Part shown: piece by piece, positions 41,937 to 54,293 of the stretch
Position numbering within the stretch: position 1 is the first letter of the stretch
How the letters are laid out: each line of letters starts with the position of its first letter
Assembly: GCA_903882875.1 (NCBI GenBank)
Contig: CAIRYQ010000053.1
Coordinates: 1-54,405, forward strand
Direction: 5' to 3'
DNA length: 54,405 bases
Source of the DNA: an uncultured Spartobacteria bacterium
Lineage (GTDB): Bacteria; Verrucomicrobiota; Verrucomicrobiia; Chthoniobacterales; Chthoniobacteraceae
The notes under the pieces: model-generated
What the model saw: only the letters and a program-made list of their open reading frames with translations
Told to the model about the DNA's origin: nothing
Databases searched by the model: none
Made by a program: the position numbers and the translations under genes

Positions 41937-44131
41937 GCGGCTTTTTGGATGGCGTCCGCCGTCGTGAACGGCAGCGTGAGTGTGAAAAGCGCGCCCTTAT
42001 CCTGGCCGTCGCTCGTGCCAGTGAGGCTGCCGCCGATTTCCGTCGCGGCATTTGCAGCGCCATGGAGGCCGAAGCCGTGACCGGTCGGCTTCGTCGTGAA
42101 GCCGTGGTTAAAGACACGCGTGAGATTTTCCTCCGCGATGCCGCAGCCCGTGTCGCGGATCGCGATGGCTGCGCCCCCGGTGCCGTCGGGCGTCACAGTG
42201 ATCGTGAGCGTGCGATGTCCGGGCCGCGTCCCGGCCATCGCCTGATGCGCATTGGTGATGAGGTTCACGAGGATTTGGAGCACCTTGTGTCGATCCGTGG
42301 TGACATGCGGCAGAGTCGCGGGGCAGACGACCTCGACCTTCACCGAGGCGGACTGGAGATCCGCGCCCGTCATGCGCAGCGCCTCGTCAATCAGCACCCG
42401 CGGCGCGAAATCCTCCATGACGCTCTGGACCTTCGCGTGATCCTGCTGCATCGCGACGATGTCCTTGATGTGGGCGACGTTCATTGTGAGCTGCTCGATT
42501 TCGGCGAGCCGCGCCTCCTGCTCCGTCTCGAGCTGCTGCGCGAGTGTCGCGAGATAGCCGGGAACCATCTGGCCCTTGCCGCCGGCGGCGAAAAATGCGG
42601 GGAGGTCGGCCTTGTTTGCGTCAAGCAAATCCGCGACCTTGCGGATGCTTGCGGCCTTGGATTTACGCACGCTGTCAGCGAGGACGTTTGCGGAGACGTT
42701 CACGCTGTTCAGCACATTGCCGACATTGTGCAGCACGCCGGTCGCCACCTCGGCCATGCCTGCGGCCCGCGAGGCGTCCACGAGCTTCTGGTGCATCTCG
42801 GCGATCAGCCGTTGCGCGCGGTTGCGTTCGGTCACGTCATTGGCCAGCACGATTTTCGCAACCTTGCCGGCGAAGACAATCGCATGTGCGGTGAGATGCA
42901 CCTCGATGACTTCGCCGCCGCGCCGCTTGTGCTTCCACTCTCCTCCGTCGAATGATTTCTGGCTCGTGCGGAACGCGCGCTCCACGTCGAGCGGATCGGC
43001 GTCCTTGGTGATCGCCGGCAGCGACAGCTGGCGGAATTCCGAGTGGCTGTAACCGTAGTGCCGCACTGCGGCATTGTTCACCGCGATGAAGTCAAGCGTC
43101 TCCAGATCCATGACCCACATCGGCATCGGGTTGTTTTCAAAAAGGTTCCGGTAACGGTGTTCGGAGTCCTTCATGGCATCCTCCGCCTGCCTGCGTTCGA
43201 GGACTTCCTTCTCGAGCTGGGTCGTGCGGGCTTTCACGTTTGAATCAAGGTCCGCCTTTGCCTGGGCCAGCGCCGCGTCCCGTTCCTCGATTTCGCCGAG
43301 CACACTGTTGAACGAATCCGCAATCGCCCCCACCTCGTCCTCGTTCCGCTTCTCCGCGCGCAGCGAGAAGTCGCCGTCCTTCACGACGGTCTCCGCGAAC
43401 CGTGCAAGCTCTGCGACCGGCCCGGAGATCACCCCTTGGAAGCGCCCGAACAGATGTTTTGCGGCAGCGGCTGCGAGGATCAGAACTCCGAGCGCGACCA
43501 GTGCGTAAAGGCGAAACACCGGCCAAAACTGAGAAGAGCCAATCTCGATCACGAGTGTGCCCACCTTCAGCCTGTTCTGCATGATCGGCTCGTAATGCCT
43601 CATGCCCGTGAGGCCGATGTGCATGCCGGGCGACACCTCGGCGGGAAGCATTGCTGGCAGCGATGCGTCCGGCATTTTTGTGGGGTGTGCGAATGCGCGT
43701 CCGTCCGCTTTGTAGATCGCCGCGGCGGTCACATGCGGATATTCCATCACGCCGTTCAGCGCGGGGATGAGTTCTGCCGACGAACCTTGTGCCAGGGCTT
43801 CGCGGCTGCTCTCGGCGGCGACGTGTGCGAGTGATTTCAGGCTGTCGCGGGTGGCGAAAAATCCCGAGCAAAAATCGAAGATGAGAAGGGCCAGCCCGGC
43901 AACAAACAGCGCAGCGATGCACGCGAGAATCGTGACGGATATGAGCTTGCTTCGGACTGGCTTCGGACCGAGTGCGCGTTTCGCCTTGTGTTCGAGACGT
44001 GAGAAAAATCCCTCCGGCTCCGGCGTCGGCGCTGCTGGTTTTGGAGGAGGTGCGACAGGGGCGGGTGCCGGTGGCGTGGGCGGTGTCGCCCATTCTTCGT
44101 CGGAGGGCGGTTCTGGGAAATGATCGGGCAT
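41933..44131 (-). CDS. Membrane sensor histidine kinase
   Basis: A 732-residue kinase. A Pro-rich N-terminus (1-45) precedes TM1 (about 64-88), a periplasmic sensor of about 115 residues, TM2 (about 205-225), a HAMP linker, a coiled coil (285-325), a PAS domain (325-440; ERRQAEDAMKDSEHRYRNLF), and a kinase core with phosphoacceptor His468 in GVLHNVGNVLNSV. The ATPase domain has the N box HKVLQILVNLITNAHQAM, G1 IRDTGCGI and G2 GHGFGLHGAANA. The HNVGN-type H box is found in kinases that signal to stand-alone receivers, as here. Start is ATG at 44131; longer upstream frame runs into unrelated sequence. Confidence 0.92.
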   Translation of the reverse strand: MPDHFPEPPSDEEWATPPTPPAPAPVAPPPKPAAPTPEPEGFFSRLEHKAKRALGPKPVRSKLISVTILACIAALFVAGLALLIFDFCSGFFATRDSLKSLAHVAAESSREALAQGSSAELIPALNGVMEYPHVTAAAIYKADGRAFAHPTKMPDASLPAMLPAEVSPGMHIGLTGMRHYEPIMQNRLKVGTLVIEIGSSQFWPVFRLYALVALGVLILAAAAAKHLFGRFQGVISGPVAELARFAETVVKDGDFSLRAEKRNEDEVGAIADSFNSVLGEIEERDAALAQAKADLDSNVKARTTQLEKEVLERRQAEDAMKDSEHRYRNLFENNPMPMWVMDLETLDFIAVNNAAVRHYGYSHSEFRQLSLPAITKDADPLDVERAFRTSQKSFDGGEWKHKRRGGEVIEVHLTAHAIVFAGKVAKIVLANDVTERNRAQRLIAEMHQKLVDASRAAGMAEVATGVLHNVGNVLNSVNVSANVLADSVRKSKAASIRKVADLLDANKADLPAFFAAGGKGQMVPGYLATLAQQLETEQEARLAEIEQLTMNVAHIKDIVAMQQDHAKVQSVMEDFAPRVLIDEALRMTGADLQSASVKVEVVCPATLPHVTTDRHKVLQILVNLITNAHQAMAGTRPGHRTLTITVTPDGTGGAAIAIRDTGCGIAEENLTRVFNHGFTTKPTGHGFGLHGAANAATEIGGSLTGTSDGQDKGALFTLTLPFTTADAIQKAA

Positions 44132-44225
44132 TTTCAGGCGTCGGAATGCTTGGGTAGCCTGTCCTGCGTCGCAGGATTTGCGCCACATTCCGCCGCAATA
44201 CCGTCCCGTCTTCGGGTGGAAAAAG

Positions 44226-44918
44226 CTACAATCCCGCGAGGTGCGCAGGCGTGCGGCTCGCTTTCTCCTCCTCGATGCCGTCCGGCACCCGGAGTCGCCC
44301 GAGCGAGCGCGAGCCGTCCGCGTGAAAATGCAGCGGGAGAATCGCGCAGTTCGGCACGGTGAAGCCGTGGATGAAGTGGAAGAACCGCCGCATCGCCACT
44401 GCGTCCACCGTCGCGGGTGGCGACAGGTGCAGCCAGGCAACCGCATCCATCACACGCCCGTGGCAGAAGACGAAAATCGAGCGTTCCGTGCGGTGCGCGA
44501 GCCGGTGGAGTGCATCCGCAACCCGCGTGATGAAACTCGCAAATGACTCCGCGCCCGGCGCGGCAAAATGCGGATCGCAGCGATCCCAGTATGCATAGGA
44601 GAGCAGGCGTCTTTCGTCCTGAGTCGTGTCCGTGCACAGCGCGGGATCGAGATATTGCACCTCCTGCACCGGCCATTCCTCGATGCGCGCATCGGGAAAT
44701 TTCCGGATCGCAAGATCCGCCGTCTGCTGTGCGCGCACATAGGGTGACGTGATGATCAGTTCCGGCTCGATGTGCAGCGCCGCGGCAAGCTGCGCGGCCT
44801 GCCGGAAGCCGAGTTCGCTCAGCGGATACGTCGGTGCCTCGCGTGTGCGTGCACCCGCATTTGCCACGCTCTCCGCGTGCCGGATGAACCATGCCTCGCG
44901 GACGCTATTTTTGTGCAT
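44226..44918 (-). CDS. Histidine phosphatase family protein
   Basis: A 230-residue member of the phosphoglycerate-mutase-like superfamily. The catalytic motif is RHAES (residues 13-17, His14) with the second histidine in IFVFCHGRVMDAV and the acid in the GAESF segment. The substrate could be a phosphosugar or similar small molecule. Its start overlaps the 3' end of the small membrane protein gene by 14 bp. It ends 94 bp before the histidine kinase gene begins. Confidence 0.87.
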   Translation of the reverse strand: MHKNSVREAWFIRHAESVANAGARTREAPTYPLSELGFRQAAQLAAALHIEPELIITSPYVRAQQTADLAIRKFPDARIEEWPVQEVQYLDPALCTDTTQDERRLLSYAYWDRCDPHFAAPGAESFASFITRVADALHRLAHRTERSIFVFCHGRVMDAVAWLHLSPPATVDAVAMRRFFHFIHGFTVPNCAILPLHFHADGSRSLGRLRVPDGIEEEKASRTPAHLAGL

Positions 44919-45162
44919 CGTCCTCCAGCCTGTCGAAGCGTCCGGCGAACCAGAGCATCACACCGCCGAGCGCCGCGAAACCACCTGCGCACAGCCAGCG
45001 TGCGAACATGAACCGCGCAAACTTTGAATTTGGATCATCGCGCCGCTGCTCGACATTTGACGAGCTGCCGAGCGGTCTCACAGCTCCGCTACGGAGCGCA
45101 TCCACGGCCGTCCAGCCGTAGAAAATCGCGCCCGCGAAACATGCGATGGCGAACAGGCGCAC
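44905..45162 (-). CDS. Small two-helix membrane protein, unknown function
   Basis: An 85-residue protein with two predicted membrane helices (about 3-22 and 55-76, FARWLCAGGFAALGGVMLWF) joined by a polar loop (SSSNVEQRRDDPNSKFAR). No family recognised. It starts 3 bp after the SufT-like gene stop and overlaps the phosphatase start, so it is part of the same transcript. Confidence 0.72.
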   Translation of the reverse strand: MRLFAIACFAGAIFYGWTAVDALRSGAVRPLGSSSNVEQRRDDPNSKFARFMFARWLCAGGFAALGGVMLWFAGRFDRLEDDAQK

Positions 45163-45165
45163 GCG

Positions 45166-45714
45166 TCAGATCAGCCCGAGCTTCATTTTCCCCGCCTCGG
45201 AAATCATCGCCTGATTCCACGGCGGATCCCACACGAGTTCCACCGACGCCTCGGAGACGCCAGGGACGCTCTCGATTTTCGAGCGCGCCTCGGCTGCGAT
45301 CGTCGGGCCCATGCCGCAGCCTGGCGCGGTGAGCGTCATTTTCACGTTCACTTTCGCGGCCGAATTTTCCGGCTGCTCGACGGTGCAGTCGTACACGAGC
45401 CCGAGATCCACGATGTTCACGGGAATCTCCGGATCGTAGCAGGTGCGGAGCTGCTGCCAGACGGACTGCTCGTCCACCTTCTCGGTGCTTGCCTCGGCCT
45501 CCGCGGACTTCGCGGCGACGGTGATTCCGAGCGCGTCCGCATTGGCATCTGTGATGCGGGCGAGCCCCTGCGCAGTCGCGATCGTGAAACTTCCGCCGAG
45601 CGCCTGTGTGACGGTTACGGCGCTGTCTTTTGCCAGCGTGAACGTCTCGCCGCTCGGGATGCGGATGGCCTCGCAGTCGCGCGTGAGGATTTTTGGTCCG
45701 GTGTGGTCGTCCAT
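45166..45714 (-). CDS. sufT: SufT-like Fe-S assembly protein (DUF59/MIP18 domain)
   Basis: A 182-residue protein. The C-terminal half is a MIP18/DUF59 domain: DPEIPVNIVDLGLVYDC, MTLTAPGCGMGPTIAAEARS and VELVWDPPWNQAMISEAGKM. The N-terminal half (1-75) is an accessory segment seen in the SufT-type subgroup. SufT proteins help maturation of Fe-S proteins. It follows the NifU-like scaffold by 6 bp and, with the rhodanese gene, forms a three-gene group for Fe-S assembly. Confidence 0.87.
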   Translation of the reverse strand: MDDHTGPKILTRDCEAIRIPSGETFTLAKDSAVTVTQALGGSFTIATAQGLARITDANADALGITVAAKSAEAEASTEKVDEQSVWQQLRTCYDPEIPVNIVDLGLVYDCTVEQPENSAAKVNVKMTLTAPGCGMGPTIAAEARSKIESVPGVSEASVELVWDPPWNQAMISEAGKMKLGLI

Positions 45715-45720
45715 GGTTTG

Positions 45721-46239
45721 CTATTCGGTCTTGGGTTTCAAAATCACGCGCACGGTCTTCTGTGCGCCGTCCTTCGAGGGGGAAAAGCTGTCCATCAGTG
45801 TCGGCGCATTCGGCGGCGCGGGCGGCGGTGTTAAATTTTTAACAACCTCCGCCGCTTTTGTCGTGGGCGCCCCGCCGAGTGCCTGCCGCAGCGCGCCCTC
45901 GACGAGCTGTGCGCAGTGGATGCGCATCGGGGGCAGTGGGCCGAGCGGTGCGCTCAACGCCTCGCCGTCCATCGCCATCGCCTCCTCGGGAGTCTTGCCC
46001 TGGATGAGCTGCGTCGCGAGGCTCGCGACCGCGATGGCCGTCTCGCAGCCAAACGTCTGGAACGTCGCGCGATCGATCACCTTCTTTCCGCCTTCCTCGC
46101 GGAACTTGATCCACATCCGCAGCATGTCGCCGCAGTCCGCACTGCCCGCCGTGCCGACTGCATCCGCATTCTGCATCTCGCCGAGATTTTTCGGCTCGGC
46201 GATTGCGCTTTCGATTTTTTGCCGGAGGTCGTCGCTCAT
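45721..46239 (-). CDS. NifU/IscU-like Fe-S scaffold protein
   Basis: A 172-residue protein. The three conserved scaffold cysteines are Cys36 (ADCGDMLRMW), Cys65 (TFGCETAIAV) and Cys109 (RIHCAQL). A Pro-rich linker (NLTPPPAPPNAPT) and a basic C-terminal tail follow. The spacing matches NifU N-domain/IscU scaffolds on which Fe-S clusters are built. ATG at 46237-46239, 4 bp after the rhodanese gene stop. Confidence 0.88.
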   Translation of the reverse strand: MSDDLRQKIESAIAEPKNLGEMQNADAVGTAGSADCGDMLRMWIKFREEGGKKVIDRATFQTFGCETAIAVASLATQLIQGKTPEEAMAMDGEALSAPLGPLPPMRIHCAQLVEGALRQALGGAPTTKAAEVVKNLTPPPAPPNAPTLMDSFSPSKDGAQKTVRVILKPKTE

Positions 46240-46243
46240 TTGC

Positions 46244-46780
46244 TCATTCCAGTTCGTAGCGCGGCAGATTTGCATCCACCTCGCAGCTCCAGGCATCAAT
46301 GCCGCCGCGCAGCACGCGGATGTTTTCCAGCCCGTGCCCGATGAAATACGCCGCAGCATCCATGCTCTTCACACCGTGGTGGCAGACGAAGACGAGCAGT
46401 TCGTCCTTCGGCAGTCCGCCGAGCGAGTGCATCAGTTCCTGCGTGAAAAATGTGCTGCCTTCGATATGCACCGCGTCCCATTCCTCGCGCGAACGGACAT
46501 CAATGAGCCGCGCCTTTCCCGCCTTCATCAGTTCCGCAGCCTCAGTCGGTGCGATCCGCATTTTTTCATCCGCCTCGTGCGCGGCGAGGATGGTCTGCGC
46601 GACTTCGTCCACGGCGAGATTGTTGTTCCGCGCGCAGACTTGCGCGAGCGTTTCGGACGGATTGAACCCGCAGCTCGAGCAGCCGCCGATGTGGTAGCTG
46701 CGGAAGAGCGCACGCTGCGCCCCTGGAAAGAGCGAAAGCAATTCGCCCATGCTGGTCTGTGGATCAATCGTCGCGGTCAT
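46244..46780 (-). CDS. Rhodanese-like sulfurtransferase with CSSC N-terminal domain
   Basis: A 178-residue protein with two domains. Residues 1-70 form a small helical domain with Cys34 and Cys37 (HIGGCSSCGFNP) of the hybrid-cluster/DUF1858 redox-disulfide type. Residues 75-178 are a rhodanese domain with active-site Cys133 in FVCHHGVKS and the LIDVRSREEWDAVHIEG signature. It probably delivers sulfur to the scaffold encoded next. First gene of the Fe-S operon. Confidence 0.88.
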   Translation of the reverse strand: MTATIDPQTSMGELLSLFPGAQRALFRSYHIGGCSSCGFNPSETLAQVCARNNNLAVDEVAQTILAAHEADEKMRIAPTEAAELMKAGKARLIDVRSREEWDAVHIEGSTFFTQELMHSLGGLPKDELLVFVCHHGVKSMDAAAYFIGHGLENIRVLRGGIDAWSCEVDANLPRYELE

Positions 46781-46881
46781 CGGACGCCGAGCGTAAAGCA
46801 GGCATCCCGCGATGGCAACCGAAGCCGTGCAGATGGTCGTGTTGCTCGGTGCGGGCGGTAAGCACTGCTTTCCAACGCCGC

Positions 46882-48321
46882 TCAGTCCGCCCTGTTCAGC
46901 CGGGCATCGTCCTTCTCCACTCCGCTGTTCCAGTACGCCTGCATTTCGGCGGGCGTGGGAGTTTTCAGTGGGCGGACGATTCGGAAGCCGAGGAACTGCG
47001 CGTCGGTGTGGAACCAGATGCTCTTCGGGAGCTGCGGATCCTGGCGCTTCCATTCGGCGGACGATGCGCGGCGCACGGCGGCGCGGAGCTTTGCCGGCTC
47101 GTCGTCGTCCCACGAGCCGCCGCGTGCGACGTGCGGGTAGGGCTTCGTCGCCTTGTTCCAAGGGTTCGCGGCGGGCGAGGATTTGTAGTAGGCGGGATCG
47201 TATTGATCGAGCGTCCACTCGGCGACGTTGCCGAGGATGTCGTAGAGGCCCCACGGGTTCGGCTTTTTCTTGCCGACCTTCTGGTACTTGAAGTCGCTGT
47301 TCTTCCCGTACCAGCAGTACTCACCGATCTTCGAGACGTCGTCGCCCCAGAAATACGCGGTGGTCGTGCCCGCGCGAGCGGCGTATTCCCATTCGGCCTC
47401 GGTGGGCAGGCGGTAAAAGTGGCCGGTCTTCGCGCTCAGCCACTGGCAGTATTTGTTCGCCATGTGCTGCGTCATTGAGATCGCCGGGAATCCGTCCGTG
47501 CCCATGCCGAAGCTCATCTCGACGTAAGGCTGCGTCGGGTGGGTGACGGCGTCGGTGAGCTTGTTCAGCTCGGGCGCGAGGTTCTTTGAAACGCGCGCCT
47601 TTTTCTCCTCCTCGGGATACATGAAGAGCTGGAATTCATTCCACGTCACCTCCTTCGCCTCCATCCAGAAAGGGGAGATTTCCACCTCGTGCTGAGGGCC
47701 TTCGTCCTCGCCGCGGCCCTTCTCATTTTCCGGGCTGCCCATTTTGAATTTCCCGCCGGGAATCGGCACCATGTCGTAGGTCACCTCGGTGCCGGCGATC
47801 GTCCCGGTGTAGGGCTTCATTTCGGACTCGGCCTTTTCCTTCGAGGTTTCGGCGATGCGCTTCGCGATCTCCGCGACCACGAGTGACTCCGCGGTGTTGT
47901 CCACCTTCGCCTCCTTTTTGCGTGCGATCAAAGTCACTCCATCGGGCCAGTTCGCGCCCTCTGAGATCCACGTCTTCAGCGTTTCAGACTCCGCCTTCGT
48001 CAGCCGCGTGCTTGCGCCCTTTTTGATCTCATCCATCGGCGGCATGAGCTTTTCGTCGTCGTCCGGTAGCACCGTCGTCGTGTAGGCTTTGCTCTTCGCC
48101 GGATCGCCGGGGACGATGGTCTTGCCGCGGATCGCCTTGGCCTTTGTGTCGAGTTCCACGCTGGTGTCGCCTTTTTCGACGGCAGTCGCCTTCGGATTGT
48201 GGCAGCGCACGCAGTTGAATTCGAGGATCGGCTGCACGTCCTTCACGAAGTCCACCGCGGCGGTGGCGAGCGTGGGGATGGCGATCATCATGGCGAGGAT
48301 GGCGGGAGTCGTGGGTTTCAT
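46882..48321 (-). CDS. Secreted cytochrome c plus SUMF1-like domain protein
   Basis: About 480 residues. A signal peptide ([22 protein letters not shown]) is followed by a planctomycete-type cytochrome c domain with heme motif CVRCH (37-41). The rest is a formylglycine-generating-enzyme-like (SUMF1) fold: [48 protein letters not shown] and [13 protein letters not shown]. The two catalytic cysteines of true FGE are absent (the equivalent tail [13 protein letters not shown] has none), so it is unlikely to activate sulfatases. An ATG two codons upstream (48327) is equally possible. The gene is divergent from uvrA. Confidence 0.85.
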   Translation of the reverse strand: MKPTTPAILAMMIAIPTLATAAVDFVKDVQPILEFNCVRCHNPKATAVEKGDTSVELDTKAKAIRGKTIVPGDPAKSKAYTTTVLPDDDEKLMPPMDEIKKGASTRLTKAESETLKTWISEGANWPDGVTLIARKKEAKVDNTAESLVVAEIAKRIAETSKEKAESEMKPYTGTIAGTEVTYDMVPIPGGKFKMGSPENEKGRGEDEGPQHEVEISPFWMEAKEVTWNEFQLFMYPEEEKKARVSKNLAPELNKLTDAVTHPTQPYVEMSFGMGTDGFPAISMTQHMANKYCQWLSAKTGHFYRLPTEAEWEYAARAGTTTAYFWGDDVSKIGEYCWYGKNSDFKYQKVGKKKPNPWGLYDILGNVAEWTLDQYDPAYYKSSPAANPWNKATKPYPHVARGGSWDDDEPAKLRAAVRRASSAEWKRQDPQLPKSIWFHTDAQFLGFRIVRPLKTPTPAEMQAYWNSGVEKDDARLNRAD

Positions 48322-48499
48322 GTGCATGGAGTTGGTAAGTGCGATAGGATTCTTGCCGGGTTTCTTTCTTGGGAGAAAAGCGGGGCGCACTGCATGTCCG
48401 AGCGATACGCGAGGATCAACACCATTCCGCTCCGCGGTTTCCTCTTTCACGCACCGTGCCGCCGCTGCTTCACTGGGCGGTTGCAGCAATGCGCTCCGA

Positions 48500-51400
<2,901 letters not shown>

Positions 51401-51540
51401 AATGACAAATGACGTAACCCGAGATCTAAAACCAATGAGCAACGACACAAAACCGGGAAAGACATCCGCGGCAGCCGCGCTCGCGCGGCTCCCGTCATTC
51501 GTCATTCTCTCAGCCCTCGTCATTGGTCATTCGTCATTCG
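51401..51540. repeat. Repeat-derived signal-peptide region
   Basis: The 5' coding region of the TPR gene is bounded by related short repeats in inverse orientation: AATGACAAATGACG at 51401-51414 and CGTCATTGGTCATT followed by CGTCATTCG at 51518-51540, with another GTCATTCGTCATTC at 51494-51507. They could form a stem that brings the start region to the end of the signal-peptide coding stretch. Confidence 0.65.
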
Positions 51541-53960
51541 CCGCCGAGCCCGAGCAGATCGCGGAGGCGCGCGCAGCGATTGCGGAGAGCATCCCCGAAG
51601 TCGCGATTGAAAAGTTGCGGCGTGTGCTCACGGTGCCGTCCATCCGCGGTGAGGACAGGGCAGATGCGCTCGTGCTGCTTGCCGAGGCGCAACTTGGCAC
51701 CGATCGCGCGGCGGATGCGCTCGACACGCTCGCTCAAATCACACCGGGCGATGATGCGCGCATCGTGCGGCTCCGCGCGCACTCGCTCGTCGCGCTCGGG
51801 CGTTGGGACGAGGCGCTCGCGCAATTTGAAAAGCTCGCGGCGTCCGGCACGGACGTGACTGCCTCGCTCGTTGGCAAGGCCGAGTGCCTGCAATCGCTCG
51901 GCCGCACGCGTGAAGCCGCGGATGTGCTGAAGCCGTTCGCGCTTTCAAAGGACGCGCCTGCCGCACTCCGGCTGCGGCTTGCCTCGCTGTTCATCGATCT
52001 CGGCCGCATTTCGGAGGCGCGCGGCTTGCTCGGCTCCGCGATGCAGTCGCCCGCCGATGAGCACTGGCGGCGCTACATCGAGGCGCGCATCCACCTTCTC
52101 GAAAAGAAGCCGCTCGCAGCAATAGATGATCTCGCTTCATTCATCCCCGGACCGGATGCCGAGCCACCGCCCGGCGTCTCGCAGAATCTCCGCGCGGCGG
52201 CGGCCCTCGCGCAGGCGGATGCCCGTCTCGCCGCAAGCGGGCCGGAGACCGCGGAGAAAGTCCTGGAGGCATTCATCCGCCAGAACCCGGCGAGCCCGCA
52301 AATCTCGACGGTGTTCCGCAGGCTCGATCAGATTTACGCCGGTGATCGCAGCACCGACGAAGGCCCGCTCTCACGCATGACCGCGGAGCTTCCGCCGCAG
52401 GCCGCGGCCCTCGCGCAATTTTACCTCGCGCGGATTCACCAGCGCGCGAAACGCACCGAGGCGGCGGACGCCGCGCTGAAAAAATTCCTCGCGCAGTTTC
52501 CCGAGCACGGTCTCGCGCCGTACGCACACGCGATGCTCGCGGAGAATGCGCAGGCGCGTCGCGATCTCACGGGCGCGGAGGCCGAGTTCGACGCCGCGTC
52601 GCGCAGCGCGCAGTCGGAAAAGCTGCGCGGCGAGCTCGCGCTCCAGACCGCGCTGCTCAATCTCCGGCAGGGCGAATACGTCCGCGCATCCGCAGGCTTC
52701 CTCAACGCGGCGCAGCGATCGCCCGCGCTGAAAGTCAGCGCGCGCTACGACTCGGCGTTCGCGTGGCTTTTGCAGAAAAACTACGCGCGCTTCGCCGAGG
52801 AGTTCGCGACCTTCACCGCGGAGTTCCCCGATGCCACGCTCGCCGGCAACCTGCGGCTCGAGGAGGGCCTCACGCGCGCTAGGGAGGGCGATGTGAAAGC
52901 ACGAGCGACGCTGAACACCTTTCTCGCGGACTTCAAAGCCCACCCGCGCCGCGCCGAGGCGCAGCTCGCGCTTGCGGAACTCGCCCTTAATGACGGCAAG
53001 CCGGCCGAGGCTCAGAAGTTCCAGCAGGAAGTTGCAGCCGCCGCGGACACCTCCCCGGAAATGCGCGAGCACGCAGACTACCTCGCCATTTTCCTCGCGG
53101 ACGCAAAGGCGCAGGGCGGCGACGCGCATACGGCGCGAAACGACGAGCCGTCCATCGCGCGCGCCCGTGACTTCATCGCGAAATACCCGAAGTCCGCCGT
53201 GCTCGACGAAGTGCGGATGAAGCTCGGCGAGATTTTCTTCCGCCATGACGACTACCTGAATGCGCAGGAGCAGTTCGAGAAGATCGCAAACGAGCGGCCC
53301 GACAGCGCGCACGCCACCGCCGCGCTTTTCCTCGCAGGCCAGTGCTCGATGAAGCTCCTCAGCCCGGAGTCGCTGAACCATGCGCTCGATCTCTTCGGCA
53401 GGGTCGCCGAAAGGCGCGGCCCGATGGAGATCCACGCGCGGCTGCACCAGGCGCTCGTGAAGACCAAGCTCGGCGCGCCCGAGGACGCCGTGAAAATCTA
53501 CGACAGCATCATCACCGCACAGCCGCCCGCCGAGCTGGAGCTGCGCCTCGCCGCGCTCACCGGCAAGGCCGACAATCTCGTCGCGATGGGCAGGGCGGAT
53601 GTTAAAAATTTCGCATCTGCGCTCACCACATACGATCAGGTCATCGCCACCGCAGGCGCATCGCCGACGTGGAAAAACCAGGCCGCATACAAGAAGGCGA
53701 AAACCCTCGAGCAGCAGTCCCAGCCCGACGCCGCGCTCGATGTTTTCTACAACATCCTCAAGGGCGCCGCGACCGGCCCGCGCGAGACATTCTGGTTTGC
53801 CAAGGCGGGCTTCGACGCCGCCGCGCTCGTCGAATCGCGCCAGCAGTGGAAGAGCGCCGTCGGCATCTACGAAAAGATGGCCGCCATCCCCGGCCCCCAC
53901 GTCGAGCAGGCAAAGCAGCGCGTGCGCAGGCTCCGGTTGGAGCATTTTCTGTGGGACTGA
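51402..53960 (+). CDS. Large periplasmic TPR-like helical-repeat protein
   Basis: An 852-residue protein made almost entirely of paired helices with TPR/Sel1-like spacing (VALGRWDEALAQFEKLAASG, ADALDTLAQITPGDDARIVR, LNAQEQFEKIANERPDSAHA). An export signal is probable (FVILSALVIGHSSFA-AEP, with a long polar lead). This architecture resembles outer-membrane assembly or cell-envelope scaffold proteins of the YfgC/BamD-like or tol-pal-system type; a specific role is not evident. It begins 1 bp after the uvrA stop, unusual for an exported protein beside a repair gene and possibly fortuitous. Confidence 0.82.
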   Translation: MTNDVTRDLKPMSNDTKPGKTSAAAALARLPSFVILSALVIGHSSFAAEPEQIAEARAAIAESIPEVAIEKLRRVLTVPSIRGEDRADALVLLAEAQLGTDRAADALDTLAQITPGDDARIVRLRAHSLVALGRWDEALAQFEKLAASGTDVTASLVGKAECLQSLGRTREAADVLKPFALSKDAPAALRLRLASLFIDLGRISEARGLLGSAMQSPADEHWRRYIEARIHLLEKKPLAAIDDLASFIPGPDAEPPPGVSQNLRAAAALAQADARLAASGPETAEKVLEAFIRQNPASPQISTVFRRLDQIYAGDRSTDEGPLSRMTAELPPQAAALAQFYLARIHQRAKRTEAADAALKKFLAQFPEHGLAPYAHAMLAENAQARRDLTGAEAEFDAASRSAQSEKLRGELALQTALLNLRQGEYVRASAGFLNAAQRSPALKVSARYDSAFAWLLQKNYARFAEEFATFTAEFPDATLAGNLRLEEGLTRAREGDVKARATLNTFLADFKAHPRRAEAQLALAELALNDGKPAEAQKFQQEVAAAADTSPEMREHADYLAIFLADAKAQGGDAHTARNDEPSIARARDFIAKYPKSAVLDEVRMKLGEIFFRHDDYLNAQEQFEKIANERPDSAHATAALFLAGQCSMKLLSPESLNHALDLFGRVAERRGPMEIHARLHQALVKTKLGAPEDAVKIYDSIITAQPPAELELRLAALTGKADNLVAMGRADVKNFASALTTYDQVIATAGASPTWKNQAAYKKAKTLEQQSQPDAALDVFYNILKGAATGPRETFWFAKAGFDAAALVESRQQWKSAVGIYEKMAAIPGPHVEQAKQRVRRLRLEHFLWD

Positions 53961-54048
53961 CTTTCCAGCTTCGACGCTTTCCTTTCGTAACCCCCCTGTT
54001 AGGCTTCATCGCTCGCTCTCCGCAAATCGCAAAAATCGAAAACTATTT

Positions 54049-54288
54049 ATGCCACTTCCCGTAATTGCTCCCTTTTTAATTTCATCCGCAATCGAATGGG
54101 TTGCCAAGCATCACAAGGACATAATTCCAATCGCAACTCGCGGTGTGGAGTTCATGAATGACGTTCTTACTCAAGGCGGCATCGAGAACACAATTAAGCA
54201 GATCGGGAACACGGTCATCTGGAATCGACCGGATGGTGCATCTCACGTTATCGGGATGCTTGACCAACTAGTGCAACGTAACACATGA
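54049..54288 (+). CDS. Small hypothetical protein, AT-rich
   Basis: A 79-residue protein, MPLPVIAPFLISSAIEWVAK..., with a hydrophobic N-terminal half that could form one membrane helix, and a polar C-terminal half. No family recognised. Composition is AT-richer than its neighbours. It lies between the TPR gene and a transposase fragment, and may be an import or a decayed gene. Confidence 0.5.
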   Translation: MPLPVIAPFLISSAIEWVAKHHKDIIPIATRGVEFMNDVLTQGGIENTIKQIGNTVIWNRPDGASHVIGMLDQLVQRNT

Positions 54289-54293
54289 ATCAG

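Noticed and set aside
46882-48321. True formylglycine-generating enzyme
   Set aside because: The fold fits but the catalytic cysteine pair is absent.
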